DNA from: an uncultured Prevotella sp.
GTDB lineage: Bacteria; Bacteroidota; Bacteroidia; Bacteroidales; Bacteroidaceae
Assembly (NCBI GenBank): GCA_900543585.1
Contig: UQRP01000002.1
Location: 1-64,000, forward strand
Direction: 5' to 3'
Length of the DNA stretch: 64,000 bases
Shown: one piece after another, positions 1 to 6,850 of the stretch
How the letters are laid out: every line of letters starts with the position of its first letter
How positions within the stretch are numbered: position 1 is the first letter of the stretch
Position numbers and translations under genes: made by a program
The notes under the pieces: generated by a model
Told to the model about the DNA's origin: nothing
What the model saw: only the letters and a program-made list of their open reading frames with translations
The model's database searches: none

Positions 1-30
1 CAATGCAATGCGGGAGAGTAGGTAGCCGCC
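1..30 (+). rRNA. rrf: 5S ribosomal RNA, 3' end only
   Basis: The first bases contain GGGAGAGTAGGTAGCCGCC, the typical 3' end of a Bacteroidota 5S rRNA (loop plus the closing-stem strand). The rest of the gene and the rRNA operon lie left of the window. A strong terminator follows directly, as expected at the end of an rrn operon. The exact 3' end cannot be fixed without the 5' strand of the closing stem. Confidence 0.8.
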
Positions 31-42
31 TCCTTTTAATGA

Positions 43-78
43 GACCTCAAGGACATTTGTCTTTGAGGTCTTTTTTTT
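43..78 (+). terminator. Intrinsic terminator of the rRNA operon
   Basis: GACCTCAAGGACA pairs with TGTCTTTGAGGTC (43-55 with 58-70; one G-U pair, very short loop) and is followed by a run of eight T. It sits just after the 5S 3' end. Confidence 0.9.
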
Positions 79-84
79 ATTTAT

Positions 85-172
85 TCATTACTCATTACAC
101 ACTATCCATTACACATTATACACTATCCATTACACACTATCCATTACCCATTATCCATTATACATTATTAAT
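85..172. repeat. AT-rich direct repeats of CATTAYACAYTATCC type
   Basis: About 88 bases are built from imperfect copies of CATTACACACTATC and CATTATACACTATC units. Codons for Tyr, Thr and His run through one frame, but this looks like simple repeat, not a gene. The same word family recurs at 26558-26614 upstream of glmM. Confidence 0.8.
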
Positions 173-231
173 TTTGCACACTTTTGTGTCAATTTCTGTT
201 ACGGATTGAGCTGATTATCAATTATTTTTAG

Positions 232-239
232 TACCTTTG
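232..239 (+). promoter_or_regulatory. -7 promoter element TACCTTTG
   Basis: Matches the Bacteroidota -7 consensus TAnnTTTG. The nearest upstream TTG (206-208) is 23 bases away, slightly longer than the usual 19-21. Transcription would start near 245 and serve the transglycosylase-like gene. Confidence 0.55.
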
Positions 240-379
240 CAATAGTTATTTAGGATAACGGTACCTTTTTGGCAACGCTTCCTATCATGTTTAACGGAAT
301 GATGACCTCGCGAAACTGTTTCTCAATCGCGTTGTCACGGCAGTTGGAAGAGGCTGTGTTGTTCCATAAAATGATTGTC

Positions 380-826
380 ATGGAGAAATTTGTGAAGATA
401 GTATTTGTTTTTATTTTCGGTTTGTTCTTGATGCCGTTGCATGCGGCTGCCGCTGATAACGATTATGATTATAGTGATTCCGATTCAGAATGGAAACCTG
501 TTGTCGAGGCGCTGATTAAAGTGGAGAGTAATGGTAATAGCAATGCCAAGCACGGGGCTTCGGTCGGTGTGCTTCAGATTACTCCTGTTTTAGTAGCTGA
601 GTGTAACAACATCTTACGCAGAAGAAGGATTAATAAGCGTTATACTCTTTCTGACAGAAAGAACCGCAGCAAATCCATAGAGATGTTTCTGCTTTTCCAG
701 TCTTGGTTTAATCCTAAGAAAGACTTAGAGTTAGCGATTCGTTCATGGAATGGAGGACTTCACTACAGTGTGAATAAGACGCAGAAATATTTTGAGAAAG
801 TAATGCGAATACTTCGTAACAATTAA
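380..826 (+). CDS. Lytic transglycosylase-like (SLT/lysozyme-fold) exported protein
   Basis: About 148 residues. I chose the ATG at 380 because it starts a clear signal peptide (MEKFVK, a hydrophobic stretch, then HAAAA). The frame is open further up (ATG at 269 and 371), but that extension has no recognisable content. The mature part carries SLT-like signatures: a likely catalytic Glu in ALIKVESNGN, then GVLQITP and finally RSWNGG. These are the three motifs of goose-type and Slt transglycosylases that cleave peptidoglycan glycan strands. It is short for the family, so it is probably a single minimal domain acting in the periplasm. It stands alone: promoter in front, terminator behind. Confidence 0.7.
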   Translation: MEKFVKIVFVFIFGLFLMPLHAAAADNDYDYSDSDSEWKPVVEALIKVESNGNSNAKHGASVGVLQITPVLVAECNNILRRRRINKRYTLSDRKNRSKSIEMFLLFQSWFNPKKDLELAIRSWNGGLHYSVNKTQKYFEKVMRILRNN

Positions 827-851
827 TTGGATTCATCCCAACTTTTCATAG

Positions 852-885
852 GGCATTTGTCTCTCAGAGGCAGATGCCTTTTATT
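852..885 (+). terminator. Intrinsic terminator after the transglycosylase-like gene
   Basis: GGCATTTGTCTCT pairs with AGAGGCAGATGCC (two G-U pairs, tight loop), followed by TTTTATTTTT. Confidence 0.85.
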
Positions 886-922
886 TTTCCTCTTTTTTTC
901 ATTTTACTTCCGATTTTCTTTA

Positions 923-930
923 TAACTTTG
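923..930 (+). promoter_or_regulatory. -7 promoter element TAACTTTG, almost touching the start codon
   Basis: A perfect TAnnTTTG ends only five bases before the ATG at 936. The predicted transcription start therefore falls on or next to the start codon and the mRNA would be leaderless or nearly so. Confidence 0.6.
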
Positions 931-935
931 CCGTC

Positions 936-1592
936 ATGAAAAAGTTGATGGCATTTTTAATTCTGCTTTTCAGCAGTCTGGCGGCTTTTAGTCAGCAGTC
1001 TTTGTATCAGGAGAAACTTGCTGAGTTTTCTAAGATGCGTGCTGTAGACAGTACAGATATTGTCATGTTGGGTGATGAGTTTACCGAATATTGTGGCGAC
1101 TGGAATGTCCTCCTTCGTTGGAAGCATATCCGCAACCGTGGCATCGCCGGCGACAACATCTCCGGCCTCTCCTCCCGACTTTCTTCTATCCTTCATGGCC
1201 ATCCTAAGGCCGTGTTCATCATGATAGGTGCGCGCGATATCCTTGACGGTGCTTCTACAGAGGCTATGCTTGCCAACTACAAGTCGCTTCTTCATCATAT
1301 CCGCCAACACTCTCCCCGCACAAAGATTTTTGTGCAAAGCATTCTCCCTGTCAATGAGAGCTTTGGCAACGACAAGGTGCAAGGAAAGATGGCGGCAGTA
1401 GCGCATTTCAACCGTCGGTTGCGTATTTATTGCCAGGCCAATGGGTATGCTTATATCAACCTTTTCAAGTCCTTTGTCCGTCGTGGCACTAATGAGCTCC
1501 GTCGTGAGCTGACGCAGGACGGTCATGCGCTGTCACCTTTCGGTTATAAACTCTGGGCCTTCGAATTGAAGAAATATATGATTGAATTATAG
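936..1592 (+). CDS. SGNH/GDSL-hydrolase-fold protein lacking catalytic residues
   Basis: 218 residues with a signal peptide (MKKLMAFLILLFSSLAAFSQ). The body follows the Bacteroidota GDSL esterase/PAF-acetylhydrolase-like family: block I IVMLGDEFTE, block II NRGIAGDN, block III IMIGARDI, and a C-terminal TQDGHALSPFGYKLW. The family normally reads G-(D/N)-S-I-T-E in block I, G-x-N-D in block III and D-G-L-H in block V. Here the nucleophile Ser is Glu, the block III Asn is Arg, and the His is one residue out of register. The fold is well supported. Hydrolase activity is doubtful, so it may be a binding protein or an enzyme with changed chemistry. It is probably periplasmic. Confidence 0.8.
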   Translation: MKKLMAFLILLFSSLAAFSQQSLYQEKLAEFSKMRAVDSTDIVMLGDEFTEYCGDWNVLLRWKHIRNRGIAGDNISGLSSRLSSILHGHPKAVFIMIGARDILDGASTEAMLANYKSLLHHIRQHSPRTKIFVQSILPVNESFGNDKVQGKMAAVAHFNRRLRIYCQANGYAYINLFKSFVRRGTNELRRELTQDGHALSPFGYKLWAFELKKYMIEL

Positions 1593-1617
1593 TCCTTTTT
1601 AAACATACATATTAAAA

Positions 1618-2451
1618 ATGAGAAATGTTATTTTATCAGCAGCTCTTTTCTGCTGCCTGATGTCTTTCCCAGCTATGGAAGCCACTGCTTCTGTCACTGA
1701 GACCCTGGCTCCTGCCAAGAAGACCACTAAGAAGTCTACAAAGAAGACGACAAAGTCTACAAAGACAACGAAGAAGACGACTACCACAGCTACCAAGGCT
1801 GCAACCGCTACTTCTGCCGCTTCTACTCTGACAGATGCTGCCGAGGCAGCCACGACAACCAAATCTTCTTCCTCTACGGGATCCAGCCTCCTTGGCGGCC
1901 TCCTCTCAGCCATCGGCGGAGAGGCTTCTTCTAACTCCGGTTCGGACATCATCTCCGGTCTGACCTCCATCTTCAACTCCTCAAAGGTAGCCACGAAGGA
2001 CAAGCTTGTCGGCACGTGGACTCACACCGAGCCCGCTGTCGTCTTCTCCAGCAGCAACGTGCTGAAGAATATCGGCGGTAAGGTGGCCTCCAGCACTATT
2101 GAGAACCAGTTGGAGAGCCAGTTGGAGAAGTTAGGTGTCAAGAAAGGCAATCTGAAGATGACCTTCGACAAAGACGGCAACTTCACGCAGACCCTCGGTG
2201 GTAAGACCTTATCGGGCACCTATACTGTCAGCGGCAAGAATGTTTCGCTGAAATATGCGGGCAGCATTCAGCAGATTGTGGGCACGACGCAGCTCGACGG
2301 CAACGACCTGCTCATCGTCATGGACGCTACCAAGCTTCTGAAGTATGCCAAGGTCTTGGGTGCACTGACTGGCAATAGCCTGCTCTCTACGGCTGGTTCG
2401 TTGTTCAGTTCTATGGACGGTATGGAAGTTGGATTAAAGCTCAACAAATGA
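1618..2451 (+). CDS. DUF4923 family secreted protein with Lys/Thr-rich linker
   Basis: 277 residues. A signal peptide (about 1-25) is followed by a low-complexity linker of Lys, Thr, Ser and Ala (about 30-90). The conserved domain (about 95-277) has the family hallmarks: DIISGLTSIF, KLVGTWTH, KMTFDKDGNF, GTYTVSGK, LDGNDLLIVMD and the C-terminal SMDGMEVGLKL. This beta-rich, lipocalin-like domain of unknown function is common in Bacteroides and Prevotella and is exported. The gene lies 26 bases after the SGNH gene, and its last codon overlaps the next gene by four bases (ATGA), so the two are translationally linked. Confidence 0.85.
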   Translation: MRNVILSAALFCCLMSFPAMEATASVTETLAPAKKTTKKSTKKTTKSTKTTKKTTTTATKAATATSAASTLTDAAEAATTTKSSSSTGSSLLGGLLSAIGGEASSNSGSDIISGLTSIFNSSKVATKDKLVGTWTHTEPAVVFSSSNVLKNIGGKVASSTIENQLESQLEKLGVKKGNLKMTFDKDGNFTQTLGGKTLSGTYTVSGKNVSLKYAGSIQQIVGTTQLDGNDLLIVMDATKLLKYAKVLGALTGNSLLSTAGSLFSSMDGMEVGLKLNK

Positions 2452-3050
2452 TAGTCTTAGTCCAACCTGTAGACAGCCATGACATGGAGGAGATGGACCA
2501 GGAGCTTGCCTATATCCATCAGCATACCGACAAGCCCTTCCGCCTCCTTCCTGTCAGAATCAAACGTTGGAATGAGGAGCTGACCCCTTGGCCAGCCCCT
2601 CCTGTCTTTGGCAAGATACCCTTTGGCGATGGCGCCGTGGCGACCTTGCAGTCTATCCGAGAGTTGGTAGCGGGTCAGTCTGATGCCGACGCCGTCATCC
2701 TTGGCGGCTACTCCCTTGCCGGTCTTTTCTCGCTGTGGGCGGGCACACAGCATGCTTTCGACGGCATTGTGTCGGCTTCGCCGTCGGTATGGTATCAGGA
2801 CTGGCTGGCTTTTGCCGAGACCCATCCCATGCTTTCACAGCATATCTATCTGAGCCTTGGCGACCGCGAGAGCCATTCCAAGACAAAGATAATGTCGACG
2901 GTGGACGACTGTATCCACAGACAGTTGGAAATGCTTCAGCACCAGGGTATTGACAGCATCTTAGAGATGAACCCTGGCAATCATTTTCAGGACAATGGTG
3001 TCCGGACTGCCAAAGGTTTTGTCTGGGCCATGAGCCGGTTAAGCGTGTAG
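2448..3050 (+). CDS. Alpha/beta-hydrolase, esterase-like
   Basis: 200 residues, no signal peptide. The nucleophile elbow is GYSLAG (G-x-S-x-G, Ser near residue 87). The C-terminal GNHF supplies a plausible catalytic His, and LSLGDRES a plausible acid. It resembles the esterase D/Fes-like serine hydrolases that Bacteroidota use on small acyl esters; the substrate is not visible. It starts inside the stop of the DUF4923 gene (ATGATAG), so the two are made together although one product is exported and this one looks cytoplasmic. A terminator hairpin begins within the last codons. Confidence 0.75.
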   Translation: MIVLVQPVDSHDMEEMDQELAYIHQHTDKPFRLLPVRIKRWNEELTPWPAPPVFGKIPFGDGAVATLQSIRELVAGQSDADAVILGGYSLAGLFSLWAGTQHAFDGIVSASPSVWYQDWLAFAETHPMLSQHIYLSLGDRESHSKTKIMSTVDDCIHRQLEMLQHQGIDSILEMNPGNHFQDNGVRTAKGFVWAMSRLSV

Positions 3051-3071
3051 AAGCATCTACACGTTTATTTT
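3044..3071 (+). terminator. Intrinsic terminator overlapping the hydrolase stop codon
   Basis: CGTGTAGA-AGCA-TCTACACG is a perfect 8-bp stem over the TAG stop codon, followed by TTTATTTTA. Confidence 0.8.
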
Positions 3072-3143
3072 ATTATTCTATGGTCTGTTTTTCACATATT
3101 GGCATTGATTTTGCACGCTGATGTAAAATAAATATTGTCAATT

Positions 3144-5057
3144 ATGCAAAAAGGACCGATTCGAAACTCCAACACCGATAAGCCCCGGCCGTCGTGGTCG
3201 AGTTGGAACAGTGTCTTATGGCTTGTCGTCTTGTTGTTGTTGCTTAACAGCTTGGTATATCCTTTCTTTGGCAAGCCCGAGGTGAAGGATGTAGACTATG
3301 TCACGTTCATCCAGGATGTAAACCAGGGGAAGGTGAAGAAGGTGACCATCAAGGATGATGTCGTCTATTTCACCATGAATGAGAAGGTAGCCGCTCCCCA
3401 GATAAATATCCCCGTGCGGAAGCAGACAAAGCCGAAGACACAGATAGCAGAGGTCACTTACAAGACCACGGAGGTCAACGACCCACAGCTTGTGGACAGA
3501 CTTCTCAATGCCAAGAGCCCGAACAAGTCGGGTAGGGTAGAGTTTACCAAGGAGCTACCTCAGAAGAACTCCCCGTTGATGGAATTCTTCCTCTGGTGGA
3601 TTCTTCCGGCTCTTCTGTTCTATGGCATCTGGCAGTATGGATCACGCAAGCTGATGAAGAGTGGTGCCGGAGGTTTCCTCTCGGTAGGCAATAGCGGTGC
3701 GAAGATCTATGCAGAGAATGATGTCAAGACGACCTTTGCTGACGTGGCAGGACAAGACGAGGCTAAGGCTACCTTGAAAGAGATTGTCGACTTTCTGCAC
3801 AACCCGTCGCGCTATACCCGCTTAGGTGCCAAACTGCCGAAGGGAGCTTTGCTCGTAGGACCTCCGGGCACCGGCAAGACCCTCATCGCCCGTGCCGTGG
3901 CCGGAGAAGCAGGGGTGCCCTTCTTCTCTATCTCAGGTTCAGAGTTCGTACAGATGTTTGTGGGCATGGGCGCTGCTAAAGTCCGCGACCTCTTCCAGCA
4001 GGCTCAGAAGAAAGCGCCCTGCATCATCTTCATAGACGAGATTGACGCTATCGGCAAGAGCCGTGATGCTGCCATGGGCAACGACGAGCGCGAGCAGACC
4101 TTGAACCAGCTTCTCACCGAGATGGATGGTTTTGATGCCAATAAAGGTCTTGTCATCCTTGCCGCCACCAACCGTCCTGAGTCGCTCGATAAGGCCTTAC
4201 TACGCCCCGGACGCTTCGACAGGCGTATCATCATGGAGCTGCCCGATTTGGAAGGTCGTAAAGCTATTCTCCGCGTCCATTTGAAAGATGTCAAGCATGG
4301 CGATATTGACCTCGATGCCGTCGGACGCGCCACAGCCGGGTCCAGTGGTGCCGATATTGCCAATATTGTCAATGAGGCTGCCCTGCGTGCCGTGCGTTTA
4401 GGGAAGAAAGAGGTTGAGACAGAAGATCTGGAAGAGAGCGTGGAGACCGTCATCGCGGGAGAGCAGAAGAAGGGTGCTGTGATAGCTCCCGAGGAGAAGC
4501 GCATCATCTCTTATCATGAGATAGGCCATGCCATGGTGGCAGCCTGTCAGACCCATTCGGCACCGGTACAGAAGATTACCATCATCCCCCGCACCAGTGG
4601 AGCCTTAGGCTATACCATGCAGGTGGATGCCGCTGAGAAGCACTTGATGAGCCGCGACGATATGCTCAACCAGATTGCTACGCTCTGTGGTGGCCGAGCC
4701 GCCGAGGAGGTGATGTGTCATACCTGTACGACCGGTGCCAGCAACGACATCGAGAAGGCCACACAACTTGCACGTGCCATGGTGACGACTTATGGCATGA
4801 GTGAGAAGTATGGCATGATGCAGCTTGAGCGCCCCACCAACCGTTATCTCGGTGGCAACGCATCGCTGACATGCTCTGCCGAGACGGCGCGCGATATAGA
4901 CACTGAAGTGCGTGATATCATCCGGCAAGGTCATGAGAAAGCTGTGAAGATTATCACTGAGCATGCCAAGCAGATGGACGCTGCCGCCGCTATACTCCTC
5001 AAGAAGGAGACCATCACGGGCGCTGAGTTCATGCAGGTCTTACAGGATAATCAGTAG
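3144..5057 (+). CDS. ftsH: ATP-dependent zinc metalloprotease FtsH
   Basis: About 637 residues from ATG 3144; a TTG nine bases earlier is less likely. It has two membrane segments (about 23-42 and 145-165) flanking the periplasmic FtsH-extracellular domain. The AAA module has Walker A GPPGTGKT (239-246), Walker B IIFIDEIDAIG and the second region of homology ending LRPGRFDRR. The protease domain has the zinc site HEIGH (about 458-462; most FtsH have HEAGH, and both fit HExxH) and the third ligand Asp in ASNDIEKAT. It is a membrane-anchored quality-control protease degrading misfolded membrane proteins and regulators. The pore loop reads FVGMGAAKVRDLF against the usual FVGVGASRVRDLF. Convergent with the gene after it. 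Confidence 0.97.
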   Translation: MQKGPIRNSNTDKPRPSWSSWNSVLWLVVLLLLLNSLVYPFFGKPEVKDVDYVTFIQDVNQGKVKKVTIKDDVVYFTMNEKVAAPQINIPVRKQTKPKTQIAEVTYKTTEVNDPQLVDRLLNAKSPNKSGRVEFTKELPQKNSPLMEFFLWWILPALLFYGIWQYGSRKLMKSGAGGFLSVGNSGAKIYAENDVKTTFADVAGQDEAKATLKEIVDFLHNPSRYTRLGAKLPKGALLVGPPGTGKTLIARAVAGEAGVPFFSISGSEFVQMFVGMGAAKVRDLFQQAQKKAPCIIFIDEIDAIGKSRDAAMGNDEREQTLNQLLTEMDGFDANKGLVILAATNRPESLDKALLRPGRFDRRIIMELPDLEGRKAILRVHLKDVKHGDIDLDAVGRATAGSSGADIANIVNEAALRAVRLGKKEVETEDLEESVETVIAGEQKKGAVIAPEEKRIISYHEIGHAMVAACQTHSAPVQKITIIPRTSGALGYTMQVDAAEKHLMSRDDMLNQIATLCGGRAAEEVMCHTCTTGASNDIEKATQLARAMVTTYGMSEKYGMMQLERPTNRYLGGNASLTCSAETARDIDTEVRDIIRQGHEKAVKIITEHAKQMDAAAAILLKKETITGAEFMQVLQDNQ

Positions 5058-5083
5058 CTCTCAATACGCCATCTCATTAGTTG

Positions 5084-6649
5084 TCATTTTTCATACTCCA
5101 CCTCCCACAGGAATAGGCCTTTGGCAGGCATCGACTCGCCGGAGTCGGAGCGGGAGCCGTGGAGGACGGTGTCCTGGAATTGTTCTAAGGTCATTCTGTG
5201 GCGACCGACATCAAAGAGTGTACCCACGACGGCTCGCACCATGTTGCGCAGAAATCTGTCGGCGCTGATTTCAAAATACCAGTTGCCGGGTGCTGTCTCC
5301 ACCCAGTGAGCTGCAAAGAGGTGGCAGATGGTGGTCTTGTTGTCGGCTCCCGCTTTGCAGAAAGCTTTGAAGTCGGTGATGCCAAGGAGCCATTCTGCCG
5401 CCTTGTTCATCAGCGGGAAGTCGAGGTCGTAGTGCGTCTCTACAGAGAAATAGCGCTGGAAAGGGTCTTTCTTTGTATGAATGAAATAGCGATAGGTGCG
5501 TTTCTTCGCTGAGAAGCGGGCATGGAGGTCGTTGTCCACAGGTCTGGCTTCGCTGCATGCCATGTCGTTGGGCAGGATCTGGTTCAGCCGGTAGACGAGC
5601 TGCTTGCCGTCGATGCCTTTGACGTCGTCGAAATGGCATACCATGACGCGGGCGTGGACGCCGGCATCGGTGCGTCCGGCCCCCGTTACCTCCACCTGAT
5701 GCCGAAGTACGCGCGACAGACATTCCTGCAACCGCTGCTGCGCCGACATGCCGTTGGGCTGGATCTGCCAACCGTGGTAGGCAGTGCCGTCGAAAGAGAG
5801 GGTGAGGAAATAGCGCTGGAGGGGAGATGTGGAGAAGCGGATATAGGCGCGGTCGTCGAAGGAGACATTACCCTCCATGAGACCTTTGGTGGCCTTGAAC
5901 TTCCCGATGTTGAACGGGTCGTTGGTCAACTGCTCTTTCAGCTTGCGCTCACTCTTCTCCAATGAAGAGCAGAGAAAAGGGTAGCCGTCGGAGGCCAACA
6001 CCACCTCATGGCTGTCGACGCTGCTGGGAAGGTCGGCGAGGCGGATGACGCGCACACCTTCTTTATAAATAGAAAATCCGTCGATGACAGCATAGTCTTT
6101 GTTCTCCCCTTTCATCGCTTCCACGAGGTCGGGGAGGATGGTGTCGCGGGCGTAGTCGTGGACGATATACCCATTGTGCAGCATATCGCCATGTTCGCTG
6201 ACCGTCTGGTTGAAGACCTCAGCACGGCGGCGGGCAATGACCTCCTCATAAGGCTTGTCGTTGCTGTATCGCTTGCCGTCTATCATGCACTGGCAGTCGC
6301 CTATCATCCACACTTCCTTCCGCTTGTCGCTGTAGACGACGGCGCTGGCACAGAGCCGCTCCTCGGGATGCTCGCGCTGTAAGGTGTCGGGAGTGGGGTA
6401 GCAGGCATGCACCGCTTCGGTGGCGGCCTGACAGAAGGCGTCGACATCGATGTCAGCATCCAAGCGGCTGATCAATTCCTTCAGGATATTCATGCAGTAG
6501 CGGCCATTGCGGATGCCGGGGCGGATGCGATGCTGCGTCTTGCTGGTGCTGCCGTCGATGACGGCTATGAAGTCAGATGTATGGACGATGCCGTCCTCAC
6601 AGTCGGCCATGGTGTGCTTGCCGACGATATTTTGCTCAAAAACAATCAT
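5084..6649 (-). CDS. truA: Fusion: PP2C-like phosphatase domain + tRNA pseudouridine synthase TruA
   Basis: About 521 residues from the ATG at 6649; the frame is open to 6733, but that stretch contains the promoter. Residues 1-275 look like a PP2C-type Ser/Thr phosphatase: VIDGST (Asp32), MIGDC, VLASDGYP and SFDDRAYI correspond to the metal-binding DG, GD, SDG and DD motifs. Residues about 278-521 are a full-length TruA: FDGTAYHGWQ, then GAGRTDAGVHA with catalytic Asp328, KKRTYRYF, and FLRNMVRAVVGTL. TruA makes pseudouridine at tRNA positions 38-40. The junction (AYIRFSTSPLQRYFLTL) is continuous, with no stop and no nearby in-frame Met, so TruA appears to be made only as part of the fusion. 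The phosphatase substrate is unknown. Confidence 0.9.
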   Translation of the reverse strand: MIVFEQNIVGKHTMADCEDGIVHTSDFIAVIDGSTSKTQHRIRPGIRNGRYCMNILKELISRLDADIDVDAFCQAATEAVHACYPTPDTLQREHPEERLCASAVVYSDKRKEVWMIGDCQCMIDGKRYSNDKPYEEVIARRRAEVFNQTVSEHGDMLHNGYIVHDYARDTILPDLVEAMKGENKDYAVIDGFSIYKEGVRVIRLADLPSSVDSHEVVLASDGYPFLCSSLEKSERKLKEQLTNDPFNIGKFKATKGLMEGNVSFDDRAYIRFSTSPLQRYFLTLSFDGTAYHGWQIQPNGMSAQQRLQECLSRVLRHQVEVTGAGRTDAGVHARVMVCHFDDVKGIDGKQLVYRLNQILPNDMACSEARPVDNDLHARFSAKKRTYRYFIHTKKDPFQRYFSVETHYDLDFPLMNKAAEWLLGITDFKAFCKAGADNKTTICHLFAAHWVETAPGNWYFEISADRFLRNMVRAVVGTLFDVGRHRMTLEQFQDTVLHGSRSDSGESMPAKGLFLWEVEYEK

Positions 6650-6681
6650 GATAAGAACCTCGGATTGATGGATGATGTTTA

Positions 6682-6689
6682 CAAAATTA
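6682..6689 (-). promoter_or_regulatory. -7 promoter element TAATTTTG for the PP2C-TruA gene
   Basis: The minus strand reads TAATTTTG 33 bases before the ATG at 6649. No well-spaced upstream TTG was found. Confidence 0.5.
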
Positions 6690-6751
6690 CGAATAATTAT
6701 CGACAATCCTTGATAAATGTAAGAGATAATCATATTTTTCTTTCAAATTCT

Positions 6752-6781
6752 TTGTGTAGTAGCAAAACATTATTACCTTTG
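6752..6781 (+). promoter_or_regulatory. Promoter of the threonine operon, TTG-19-TACCTTTG
   Basis: TTG at 6752-6754 and TACCTTTG at 6774-6781 are spaced 19 bases apart, the ideal Bacteroidota arrangement. Transcription would start near 6788, giving a leader of about 60 bases to thrA. I see no Thr/Ile-rich leader peptide and no clear attenuator in it. Confidence 0.75.
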
Positions 6782-6850
6782 CAGTCAAGTACAGACATTG
6801 CCCTCCCGTATTGGGGATGCCCGTGCAATATAACCAATATCATCTGAGAA

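Noticed and set aside
3..209. 68-codon frame rich in His, Tyr and Thr at the window start
   Set aside because: It runs through the 5S rRNA end, its terminator and the simple repeats.
957..1526. Open frame of 189 codons on the minus strand across the SGNH gene
   Set aside because: It is antisense to a gene with a signal peptide and family motifs, and its own translation has no recognisable domain.
6782..6850. Threonine attenuator or leader peptide before thrA
   Set aside because: No short reading frame rich in Thr or Ile codons and no clear competing hairpins were found in the leader.
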